From assembly GCA_023421395.1 (NCBI GenBank), contig JAEZTL010000008.1, forward strand, positions 20,552-84,551: 64,000 nucleotides of DNA, written 5' to 3'. The notes under the pieces were generated by a model that did no database searches, was not told the DNA's origin, and worked only from the letters and a program-made list of their open reading frames with translations. The translations under genes and the position numbers were made by a program. Every line of letters starts with the position of its first letter. Position 1 is the stretch's first letter. This document shows, piece by piece, positions 33,905 to 41,681 of the stretch. This DNA comes from Bacillota bacterium (GTDB lineage: Bacteria > Bacillota > Clostridia > Christensenellales > Aristaeellaceae).

Positions 33905-34594
33905 TCACACGTTCTTCCAGTAGGGGATCGCGTGGTCGCCCTTGGCCTTGATGTCCTGAATGCAGGCGCCCAGTTCCAGCATCATCGTGATCGTCTCGTC
34001 CGTGGGCACCAGCGTGAAGAGGATGCCCTGGCTGTTGGAGCTGCCGCGCACGCCCATCACGTTGACGCTGGTGGCCAGCGCCTGGGAAGTGGTGGTGGCC
34101 ATGAGGGAGAACAGGTAGCTGGGCTTGCGCGAGAAGATCACCAGCAGCGCCGCGACGCCCAGCAGCACAAACCCGAGCAGCGGGGCCCAAGCGGAATAGC
34201 GCACGCCGAAGCAGCTGAAACCCGCCACCAGAAATACCAGCGCCAGCAGCAGCTTCCAGATTTTGAAGCCCCGAACCAGCGCGTTGTTGACACCGGAAAT
34301 GGTGTCGATGTTCATTTCCTGCAGCGTGTTGGTCTTGATGAAGAAGTAGTCGGAATAGGTGCGAAGCAGTACGCGCTTGTTGGTTACGTACACGATCGCC
34401 GCGCCGTTGGTGAGGCCGGACCGGCCGATCTGATACTGCCGAACCATCTGCTCGCCCTCGCTGAGCACGATTTCATTGAACTTGCGCATGAACTTGCCCG
34501 TTGAGACAGGCGGATCGACTGGGGGAATGATTCGTTTGCAGGTGCATTCCTCGATCCGCTTGCCGCATTTTCCGCAGAATTTTCTTTCCGACAT
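33905..34594 (-). CDS. Zinc-ribbon, bacterial PH-domain membrane protein
   Basis: 229 residues. N-terminal Cys cluster CGKCGKRIEECTC (7-19) forms a short ribbon. A bacterial PH-like strand set follows (EGEQMVRQYQIGR, AAIVYVTNKRVLLRTYS, INT-type loop), then two hydrophobic helices (about 112-155) and a C-terminal PH-like half ending in IQDIKAKGDHAI. It would sit on the inner face of the membrane. Second gene of the cluster. Confidence 0.7.
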   Translation of the reverse strand: MSERKFCGKCGKRIEECTCKRIIPPVDPPVSTGKFMRKFNEIVLSEGEQMVRQYQIGRSGLTNGAAIVYVTNKRVLLRTYSDYFFIKTNTLQEMNIDTISGVNNALVRGFKIWKLLLALVFLVAGFSCFGVRYSAWAPLLGFVLLGVAALLVIFSRKPSYLFSLMATTTSQALATSVNVMGVRGSSNSQGILFTLVPTDETITMMLELGACIQDIKAKGDHAIPYWKNV

Positions 34595-34628
34595 GTGCCG
34601 TGCCTCCTCATGCTTTCGCGTTTTCGCG

Positions 34629-36215
34629 CTATTCGATCATCGGCGATAGCTCCGAGATGCAGGCGTCCTCGTACCTGCTGCCGGGGTAGACGGTGTCGAT
34701 CTGGAACAGGAACACCAGGCCCTCCGCCGGCTCGTCCAGCGTGAAGCGCTGAGCCTTGCGCTCGTCCTTGAGCGTGAAGGTCTGGATTTTCTCGCTGTCG
34801 GCGTAGATCGTCAGGCGCTTGACACGGGCGTTTCTTTTGTAGGTGTCCTTGCTCTTGCCGTAGCCGCCGTAGATGGAGAACCCCGTCAGCGTGGCGTGGC
34901 GGCTGGCGATGACGTAGAGCCCCTCCCCGGCGCCGCTGCCGGCCGCGCCCTCCGACCAGGCGGTGGCGATGTCGCCGTCAAAGGCGTTTTCCGCCCGGTA
35001 GGCGCGGTCATCGTCCAGGGTGGAGGTGGCGTCATAGTCGAGGATGAGCGGCGCGCGCTCGTCCGGATCGCCTTCGTCGGGCGCGGCTTCCTCCGCAGGG
35101 CGGATCTCCTCCGGCCCGCCGGCAGAGCCCATCGCCCCCGGATGCGCGGACAGGGCCGAGGGATTATAGACGCCGGAATAGCGCTCGAACCAGATGTCGT
35201 ACCCGGCGGTGGGATCGTAGAAGAACAGCTGTCCGCCCGCCTGATATGTGCGGGTGTACTCGCCGTCTACGGGGAAGGAGGCGAGGACGTCGCCGCTGTC
35301 CTCGTCCAGTTCGTAGACGGTCAGGAAGTCGTGGGCGGAGGGCTCGCTCAGGTACAGCCTGCCGCCGATGCGGTTCAGGTCCGACGCCTGCCGGAAGCCG
35401 TAGGCGCCCACCAGCCTCGGCGCGGCGGCGTCGCCGCCGTAGAACCAGATTTCGTTGGCCTCCGCAACGGCCTGCCGGTCCGGGTCCTCATTGTAGCGAA
35501 CGGTGTAAAGCCCGTCGTCCGCAAAGCAGATGGGCTGGTCGCCGTCGATCCACTGCTGGGACATCAGGCGCTTGATGCGCACGCCGTTGACGCGCGCATC
35601 CATGCGGTAATCCTGCGCCGAGCCGTTGGTAAACGGGATTTCGTCCGGCGGGATGCCCATCGCGCCCCACTGCTCACGGCCCTCGGCGTCGTAAACGGCC
35701 CCCGACGCGGTGACAATGCACCCGCCCGAAAGTTGAAAGGAGGGGATCCGCCCTTCCAATTGCACGAGCACGCGCGTTCCCTGTCCGTTCATATCACAGC
35801 GGGAAATCCGGTTGGGCGCGCTCAGCCAGTAGAGGAAGCGCCCGTCGCAGCGCGGTTTGCCCATGGACTGTGCGATCAGCGTGGACGTCTGACCGGTGGC
35901 GAGGTCGTAGCGGAGGGTGGAGTACCAGCCCCGCTCGTCCAGCCAATTCTCCGGTATGGGCCCCCCTTCCGGATCGGACAGGAAATAGAGCGCCCCGTCA
36001 TCTATCCACACCAGCGCGGTCGCGGTCCGGTCGAGGCAGCCGCGCCACTCGCCGGACGCCCGGTCGTACCGGAGCAGGCTCTCCTCCTCCGCAATGTGGA
36101 AGGTGTCCCTGCCGTTGGACGCGCACCACGTGCTCACGTCCGTGCCGGCCAGCGCCGGGGAGGTCAAGAGGAGCAGGCACATCAGCGCCAGGCCTGCGGC
36201 CAGTCGGAAGCGCAT
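34629..36215 (-). CDS. Secreted beta-propeller-like protein with C-terminal glycan-binding-type domain
   Basis: 528 residues from the ATG at 36215. Signal peptide with a leucine core ends LTSPALAGTD. Residues about 30-370 show repeated strands of a propeller-like fold (LLRYDRASGEW, LYFLSDPEGG, RFLYWLSAPN, LYTVRYNEDP). After an acidic linker, residues about 405-528 resemble discoidin/NADase-type glycan-binding modules: AENAFDGDIATAWSEG and GFSIYGGYGKSKDTYKRNAR. It is the first gene of the cluster and the only exported one, so it may sense or bind something outside the cell. Confidence 0.72.
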   Translation of the reverse strand: MRFRLAAGLALMCLLLLTSPALAGTDVSTWCASNGRDTFHIAEEESLLRYDRASGEWRGCLDRTATALVWIDDGALYFLSDPEGGPIPENWLDERGWYSTLRYDLATGQTSTLIAQSMGKPRCDGRFLYWLSAPNRISRCDMNGQGTRVLVQLEGRIPSFQLSGGCIVTASGAVYDAEGREQWGAMGIPPDEIPFTNGSAQDYRMDARVNGVRIKRLMSQQWIDGDQPICFADDGLYTVRYNEDPDRQAVAEANEIWFYGGDAAAPRLVGAYGFRQASDLNRIGGRLYLSEPSAHDFLTVYELDEDSGDVLASFPVDGEYTRTYQAGGQLFFYDPTAGYDIWFERYSGVYNPSALSAHPGAMGSAGGPEEIRPAEEAAPDEGDPDERAPLILDYDATSTLDDDRAYRAENAFDGDIATAWSEGAAGSGAGEGLYVIASRHATLTGFSIYGGYGKSKDTYKRNARVKRLTIYADSEKIQTFTLKDERKAQRFTLDEPAEGLVFLFQIDTVYPGSRYEDACISELSPMIE

Positions 36216-36353
36216 GGATCGGGCCCCTTTCCGCGTGGCGCCTCGCGCCGGGAACGCAGGTTCCGGCGGGAACACGCCGATATTTGGACGCGCCGCGCCG
36301 CGGCACGCCCCGAATTTGGAGGAAATTGTCAGCGACTTGAAACGATCGCGATT

Positions 36354-36382
36354 ATCATATCATTAATACGCGGAAAACGCAA
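36354..36382 (-). promoter_or_regulatory. Possible promoter of the zinc-ribbon/kinase cluster
   Basis: Minus strand: TTGCGT (36382-36377), 17-nt spacer, TATGAT (36359-36354), about 140 nt before the first gene. It lies in the only AT-rich part of the intergenic region. The -35 box is weak. Confidence 0.45.
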
Positions 36383-36475
36383 TATTTCGAAGAACACCGG
36401 CCGGCGTGCGGATGAATAAAATTATCGATACAAATGCACAATCCGCGCTCCGGGCAAGGGCCGCCGCGAACATCA

Positions 36476-36505
36476 GATCCGCCGCCGGCGTACCGGCGGC
36501 GGATC
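36476..36505. repeat. Perfect inverted repeat, 13-bp arms
   Basis: Arms 36476-36488 and 36493-36505 around a CGTA loop. No T run on either side within 10 nt. It lies between the terminator of the upstream unit and the promoter of the cluster; role unknown. Confidence 0.6.
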
Positions 36506-36635
36506 CTGGGGCGTAAAAAAACCTCGACGGGTTATTTGATGCGAAAGAGAGACCCTGCGCAAGCCTGAAACCCTCAAGGGTTTTCGGCCGGCGTACCGAG
36601 GAACGGGGCGGTTTCCCCTCCCGGCATGCGCGCTG

Positions 36636-36679
36636 GAAAGAAGAAATCGTTCCCGCCGCACACGCCGCCGGGAACGATT
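36636..36679 (-). terminator. Intrinsic terminator after the FAD oxidoreductase gene
   Basis: Minus strand: 11-bp stem (36679-36669 with 36655-36645), 13-nt loop, then a T-rich tail (TTCTTT) read from 36644 leftwards. It is about 72 nt after the oxidoreductase stop. Confidence 0.7.
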
Positions 36680-36750
36680 GGATTCTTTGGGAGATTTGCC
36701 GGTGGCCTTGCCCGCCACCGGCGTGCCGCGGCGGAAGAAATCCCGGGATT

Positions 36751-38052
36751 CTAGTCGAACAGCACCGCGCCCCGCGCGATGAGGGCCTGCTGCACGTCCT
36801 TCGCGTCCAGCGCGCGGGGCGTCACACCCTTTTTGAGCGACAGCGCGGCGGCGGCGCCCGCCGCCTCGCCGACCGCCATGCAGACGGTCATGATCCGGTA
36901 GGAGGCGTGGGCCCGGTGGGTACCCGAGATGGAGCGCCCGCTGAGCACCAGGTTTTCCACCTTCTTCGGGATCAGGCAGCCGTAGGGGATGTCGTAGGGC
37001 CTGACCACTTCCGCCAGTCCCTCCGCCTGCCCGCCGCCGGTGGGGTTGTGAATGTCCACGACGAAGTTGGCGTTGTGTACCACCACGTCCGGGAACTTCC
37101 GCCCGGCGCGCAGGTCGTCGTCCCCGAGCACGTATTCGCCCATGACCCGGCGGCTTTCCCGGACGCCGAGGGTGCTCGCCGTGCTCTTGACGCGGGCGGA
37201 CTGGTAGCCGGGCACGTAGCGGCGGAGGAACTCCGTCACGCCCTCGATCTGCCGCCGGAGGATCTCCTCCGCCTTGGACAGATCCGCCGGATCCAGCGGG
37301 GAGATGTTGTTGGCCTGGGTCGTATTGACCAGCCGTTCTCCGGGTATGTTGGTTCGGTACAGGCGCACGGAGCTGGTGTTCTCCGGCAGGATGCCCTGTT
37401 TGACGCAGCGGGCGGTGAAGGCGAGAAAGCGCTCGTCGCCCAGCTTCACCATATCCTCCTCGCCGATGCAGGTGAGCGCGTCGTCCTCCACGCCGGTGAG
37501 CACGTACATCAGCGTGACGGGCTGCACGCGGCCGTCGCCGTCGCGGCCGAATTCGCAGGGCGCGCCGGCAAAGAAGGCCACATCGCCGTCCCCGCTGGCA
37601 TCCACGAAGCGGTCCGCCTCCAGCGCGTACAGGCCGGTTTTGCCGCCGATGACGACGCCCCGGACCACGTCCCCCTCCATCAGCGCGTCCACGACGGGCG
37701 ACTGCAGGTATACGTCCACGCCGGCCTCCCGCAGAAATTCGAACAGCGTCTGCTTCGCGCGTTCCATGTCGTGCACGCGGCCGACCTTCCCCTGAATGTC
37801 GTTGAAGCCCACCAGAAGCCGCCCCGTCAGTTCGTCCCGCATGGTACCCCGGGCGACGCTGCCCATGATCGGGCCGACGCTGCCGCCCGTCAGGTTGCCG
37901 CCCACCACGCCGTAGCGCTCCACCACCGCCGTGCGCGCGCCCAGCCGGGCCGCGGACACCGCGGCGCAGATGCCGGACGGGCCGCTGCCCGCCACCAGTA
38001 CGTCGTACCGCGCGCGGACCGGAACGCGCCGGCAAAGGGTATATTCGTTCAT
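36751..38052 (-). CDS. FAD-dependent oxidoreductase (FAD_oxidored family)
   Basis: 433 residues. Rossmann dinucleotide motif VLVAGSGPSGICAAVSAARLG at about 19-39, then VVGGNLTGGSVG (flavin contact) and a C-terminal NLVLSGRSISGTHRAHASYR block typical of the FAD_oxidored family found in sugar-degradation loci. The substrate is unknown. The start at 38052 has GGAGG 8 nt upstream. It is the last gene of the importer operon and follows the binding-protein gene after a hairpin, so it may oxidise the imported sugar or a derivative. Confidence 0.85.
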   Translation of the reverse strand: MNEYTLCRRVPVRARYDVLVAGSGPSGICAAVSAARLGARTAVVERYGVVGGNLTGGSVGPIMGSVARGTMRDELTGRLLVGFNDIQGKVGRVHDMERAKQTLFEFLREAGVDVYLQSPVVDALMEGDVVRGVVIGGKTGLYALEADRFVDASGDGDVAFFAGAPCEFGRDGDGRVQPVTLMYVLTGVEDDALTCIGEEDMVKLGDERFLAFTARCVKQGILPENTSSVRLYRTNIPGERLVNTTQANNISPLDPADLSKAEEILRRQIEGVTEFLRRYVPGYQSARVKSTASTLGVRESRRVMGEYVLGDDDLRAGRKFPDVVVHNANFVVDIHNPTGGGQAEGLAEVVRPYDIPYGCLIPKKVENLVLSGRSISGTHRAHASYRIMTVCMAVGEAAGAAAALSLKKGVTPRALDAKDVQQALIARGAVLFD

Positions 38053-38080
38053 TTCGTTTATCCTCCAGTTTCGTTTGAAA

Positions 38081-38113
38081 GCCGGGCCGCCCGGCTCATT
38101 CGGGCGGCCCGGC
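38081..38113 (-). repeat. Intercistronic hairpin after binding-protein gene (copy 4 of 4)
   Basis: Perfect 13-bp stem (38081-38093 with 38101-38113) and a 7-nt loop, 15 nt downstream of the binding-protein stop. No T tract. Same design as at 1690, 14240 and 19836. Confidence 0.8.
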
Positions 38114-38128
38114 GTCAGGCTTCGCTGC

Positions 38129-39628
38129 CTATTTTCCGTAGAAGTCCTTATACCAGGCGTTGACCTCCGCACCGACATCCGTGCCGCCCGCGGCGTCCCA
38201 TTCGGCAACGAATTCCTCGTAGGTGTCCAGCGGCTGGGCGCCGGTGATCACCTTCAGGTAGAAGTCGTTGGCCATCTTCGCGAGCGTCTGGCTGTACTTG
38301 GAGGAGTACTCGCTGGGCGGCATGTAGCCCAGGGGGTCCGCCTTGGAGATGTCCACGCAGGCCAGCGACACCTTTTCAAAGGGTTCCCACATGGCCGCGC
38401 TCTTGCGCACGCGGGCCTTCCACATGTCGGGATAGTTGGTTTCGTCGATGTTGTTGAGGTACCAGTAGGAGTTGGTGCGCTCGTCGGAGAAGATGGGCAT
38501 GATGGGCAGCCACTCGTAGCCGCTGGGGACGGACGGGTCCGGATTGCGGGTGAAGTGCGTACCCTCGACGCCCAGCGTCAGGTAGAGGAAGTTGTCCCAC
38601 TTGGACTTTTCATTCATGAACTTCATGGCGTCCACGGGGTTCTTGGCGTTCTTCGGGATGCAGGAGTAGTAGATGATCCGGTCCTCGCTCTTGGCACCCT
38701 GCTCCCCGTTGGGCCCGATCAGCGGCAGCACGTAGTCGACGACGGCGTCGGGGTTATTTTCCAGCGTGGCGCCCTTCAGCACGGCCACGATGTTGCGGTC
38801 CGTCACCGCCATGACGGCGTTGCCGCTGGAGAACTTCTCCTGCACCAGCGTGCCGGTGTTGACGGCCCAGTCCGCGTCCAGCAGCCCCTCGGCGTAGAGC
38901 TTGTTCATGAATTCGAGCTGCTGCTTCATCTTCTCGTTTTTCAGCATGGGCACGAGCTCGCCGCTTACGTCCTGCCATTCGGTGTAAATGCCGAAGGCGC
39001 TGGAGATGGTGGGGGAGAGCACCCATTCCTTGGCGCCGGAGCCCTGGTCGGACATGGGCCCGGTCAGCGGAATCATGTCCGGATAGGCCTTCTTCACGGC
39101 CACGAGGGCGTTATAAAACTCGTCCAGCGTGGTGGGGATCGCGATGCCGGCGGCGTCGAGCAGGTCCTTGCGCACGACGATCATGTTCATGACGTCCTTG
39201 GTGTACTCCTTGCGCATGGGCACCGCGTAGGTCTTGCCGTCGTACTGGCTGGCCTTCCAGCTGGTTTCATGCACGGCGGTCTTGATGTCCTGGCCGTACT
39301 CGTTCAGAAGGTCGTCCAGCGGCATCAGCGCGCCCCGGCCCACCAGCTGGAAATACTGGGTGCTGTTGAGCTTGATGATGTCATAGCTGCTGCCGGATGC
39401 CAGCTCGATGTTGAGCTTTTCGTTGGCGTTCTCGGCGGGGAGCATGGAGTATTCCACCTTGTAGCCGGTGACCTTCTCGATCTCCCGGGCGTTGATGTCG
39501 TCGTTGGGGTCGAACGCGGCGTTGAACCCCAGCACCTTCAAAACGGGCTTCTCCTCGGCCGCCGCGAAGCCGGCCGTAAGCGGCAGCGCGAGCAGGAGCG
39601 CGAACAGCAGGCAGAGCGTTCTTCTCAT
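38129..39628 (-). CDS. LplA/YtcQ-type oligosaccharide-binding protein
   Basis: 499 residues from the ATG at 39628, which has AAGGAGGA upstream. Signal peptide core LLFALLLALPLTAGF ends AAAEEK, with no Cys at the cleavage site. The mature chain is longer than the other binding proteins here, as is usual for the LplA/YtcQ group that goes with LplB/LplC permeases. In Bacillus such systems import unsaturated rhamnogalacturonan oligosaccharides; the ligand here is inferred from that and from GH78/GH105 in the same window. Confidence 0.9.
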   Translation of the reverse strand: MRRTLCLLFALLLALPLTAGFAAAEEKPVLKVLGFNAAFDPNDDINAREIEKVTGYKVEYSMLPAENANEKLNIELASGSSYDIIKLNSTQYFQLVGRGALMPLDDLLNEYGQDIKTAVHETSWKASQYDGKTYAVPMRKEYTKDVMNMIVVRKDLLDAAGIAIPTTLDEFYNALVAVKKAYPDMIPLTGPMSDQGSGAKEWVLSPTISSAFGIYTEWQDVSGELVPMLKNEKMKQQLEFMNKLYAEGLLDADWAVNTGTLVQEKFSSGNAVMAVTDRNIVAVLKGATLENNPDAVVDYVLPLIGPNGEQGAKSEDRIIYYSCIPKNAKNPVDAMKFMNEKSKWDNFLYLTLGVEGTHFTRNPDPSVPSGYEWLPIMPIFSDERTNSYWYLNNIDETNYPDMWKARVRKSAAMWEPFEKVSLACVDISKADPLGYMPPSEYSSKYSQTLAKMANDFYLKVITGAQPLDTYEEFVAEWDAAGGTDVGAEVNAWYKDFYGK

Positions 39629-39702
39629 GGAAAATCCTCCTTCGATCATCTATCGCAACGCGGCGGGCCACGGCGCCATGTCCGGCCGCAGGCGAAACCG
39701 GG

Positions 39703-40602
39703 CTAACCCTTGACGGAACCGATGGTAATCCCCTGGACAAAATACCGCTGGACGAACGGGTACATCATGATCACCGGCAGGATGGACAGCACCACTACCG
39801 CCGAACGGATGCCCTCCGTGGAAATGTTCTCGGCGTCCGTGCCCATCAGCTTTTCGATGATGGACTCCGATGAGTAGATGACGTCGTACAGAAACAGCTG
39901 CAGCGTCTTCATGGACGGGCTGCTGGTGTAGAGCAGCGCGTGGAAATAGTTGTTCCAGTAGTTGACCGCGTACAGAAGCGCCACCGTCGCGATGACAGGC
40001 GTGGACATCGGGCAGATGATGGAGATCAGCGTCCGCATGTGCCCCGCGCCGTCGATGCGCGCGGATTCCTCGATGCTCTCGGGCAGACCCTCCATATAGT
40101 TCTTGACCACCAGCATGTTGAACTGCACGATGACAAAGGGCAAAATCAGCGCGGCGTAGGTATCCAGGATGCCCAGCGTCTTGACCACCATGAAGGCCGG
40201 CACCATGCCGCCGTAGAACAGCATGCTGAAAATGTAGAGAACCAGGATCAGCCTGCGCCCCTTGAGTTGCGGCTTGGACAGCGGGTAGGCGGTGGTGATC
40301 GTGACCGCGAGGCTGATGGCCGTGCCGAGGACCGTCACCAGCAGCGTATTGAAAAGCGCCCGGAAGAACACCGTGTGCCGGAGCACAAACCCAACGGTCT
40401 CCAGCTGGAAGCCCACCGGCCAGAAGCCCACCAGGCCGCCCGTCACCGCGCCGGAGGCGCTTACGGACTTGGCCACCACGTGGAGAAACGGCACAAAGGC
40501 GACCAGCGAGGCGATGCCCATCAGTACGTAGCTCACAAAAGAGACGGCCTTGTCCTCCCGGCCCCGGATCGGGCCGGCGCCGCATTCGCATTCCCTGTGC
40601 AT
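39703..40602 (-). CDS. LplC/YtcP-type ABC transporter permease
   Basis: 299 residues with six predicted spans. The EAA loop is SIEESARIDGAGHMRTLI, and the C terminus FVQRYFVQGITIGSVKG is the characteristic end of the LplC/YtcP group. The Cys-containing N terminus (HRECECG) is unusual. The start at 40602 has AGGGGGG upstream and lies 13 bp after the partner permease stop. Confidence 0.92.
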   Translation of the reverse strand: MHRECECGAGPIRGREDKAVSFVSYVLMGIASLVAFVPFLHVVAKSVSASGAVTGGLVGFWPVGFQLETVGFVLRHTVFFRALFNTLLVTVLGTAISLAVTITTAYPLSKPQLKGRRLILVLYIFSMLFYGGMVPAFMVVKTLGILDTYAALILPFVIVQFNMLVVKNYMEGLPESIEESARIDGAGHMRTLISIICPMSTPVIATVALLYAVNYWNNYFHALLYTSSPSMKTLQLFLYDVIYSSESIIEKLMGTDAENISTEGIRSAVVVLSILPVIMMYPFVQRYFVQGITIGSVKG

Positions 40603-40615
40603 GATCCGGCCCCCC

Positions 40616-41557
40616 TTACCAAATGCTCCGGCCGAGCAGCTTCCGGCTGACCCCGTTGGCGCTCAGAATCAGCGCGAAGGCCACCACGGAGTTGAAAAGG
40701 CCCAGCGCCGTGCCCAGCGAGAAGTCCATCTGCCCCAGGCCCATCCGGTATACATAGGTCTGGATCACGTCCGCCACGTCGTAGACGGTGGGGTTGTACA
40801 TGACCAGAATCTGTTCGAAGCCGGTGTCGAGAATGTAGCCCACCTTCATGATCAGCATCAGCACGATGGTGGGGAAGAGCCCCGGGATCGTGATGTGCGC
40901 GATCCGGCGCAGCTTGCTCGCGCCGTCCATGCAGGCCGCCTCGTAGAGCGAAGGATCGATGGCGCTGATGGCCGCCAGGTAGATGACCGTGTTCCAGCCG
41001 GTCTCCTTCCACCCTTCCGTGGCCACCAGCAGGCTGCGGAAGAGGCTTCGGTTTGAAAAAAAGCTCACCGCGTCCAGCCCCAGCGCCTTCAGCGCCTGGT
41101 TGACCATGCCGTAGGTGCCCAAGAGCGAATAGAAGATGCCGAACACCACCACCCAGGAGAAGAAGTAGGGAATGTAGATCAGCGTCTGGGCGCTGCGCTT
41201 GAAGAGCGGGTTGCCGATCTCATTGAGCAGAATCGCGGCCAGGATGGGCAACGGGAACAAAAACAGAATCTTGTAGCCGTTGATGACGAGCGTATTGGTC
41301 AGTACCTTGAAAAAGTCCTTGCTGGCGAAGAGCTTCTGGAAGTGGGCCAGCCCGACCCACTCGCTCAGGCGGATGGCTTCCAGCGGGTTTGAGCCCAGAA
41401 AGAGGTTGAAGTCCTTGAAGGCGATCGTGATGCCGTACAGCGGCAGGAACTTATACACGATCAGAAAAATCAGGCCGGGGACCATCATCGCGTACAGCGG
41501 CCAGTTGTTTTTCAGGTATTGGCGGCCCCGGCGGCGTCCTATGTTCTGCGCGGTCAT
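40616..41557 (-). CDS. LplB/YteP-type ABC transporter permease
   Basis: 313 residues. Typical of the group: KNNWPLYAMMVPGLIFLIVY near residue 16 and FKDFNLF just after the first span. The EAA loop reads SLYEAACMDGASKLRRI. The ATG is preceded by GAGGGAGG. It begins 124 nt after the histidine kinase stop; that gap holds a TAGAAT box (41590-41585), so the importer may have its own activated promoter. Confidence 0.92.
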   Translation of the reverse strand: MTAQNIGRRRGRQYLKNNWPLYAMMVPGLIFLIVYKFLPLYGITIAFKDFNLFLGSNPLEAIRLSEWVGLAHFQKLFASKDFFKVLTNTLVINGYKILFLFPLPILAAILLNEIGNPLFKRSAQTLIYIPYFFSWVVVFGIFYSLLGTYGMVNQALKALGLDAVSFFSNRSLFRSLLVATEGWKETGWNTVIYLAAISAIDPSLYEAACMDGASKLRRIAHITIPGLFPTIVLMLIMKVGYILDTGFEQILVMYNPTVYDVADVIQTYVYRMGLGQMDFSLGTALGLFNSVVAFALILSANGVSRKLLGRSIW

Positions 41558-41681
41558 CTTGACTGCCTCCCTCCTCTACAGAAAATTCTAGCATGGCGCG
41601 CGAGGGAAAGACAGTACGCAAAATATCGATTTGTTGACTTATCTTATAGAAACGCGCGGAGTAACTATCGCGTATGGACGA
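41558..41681 (-). promoter_or_regulatory. Possible activated promoter before the Lpl-type importer
   Basis: AT-rich gap between the kinase stop and the permease start. A TAGAAT -10 box (41590-41585) has no good -35 partner, the arrangement expected for a promoter that needs an AraC-type activator such as the adjacent YesN-like regulator. Weak evidence. Confidence 0.3.

Larger units (their letters stand above)
36216..36750. other. 535-bp intergenic region between two minus-strand units
   Basis: Contains the promoter-like element of the signalling cluster (36354-36382), a 13-bp-stem palindrome (36476-36505) and the terminator of the oxidoreductase gene (36636-36679). No supported gene. Confidence 0.6.

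Noticed and set aside
24742..36215. Integrative conjugative element, suggested by the VirD4-like ATPase
   Set aside because: No relaxase, integrase, mating-pore gene, tRNA or attachment repeats are visible, and base composition matches the surroundings.
36473..38035. 520-codon open frame on the minus strand
   Set aside because: Same strand but different frame from the FAD oxidoreductase, whose motifs are clear; the alternative product is Arg/Gly-rich and crosses the terminator.
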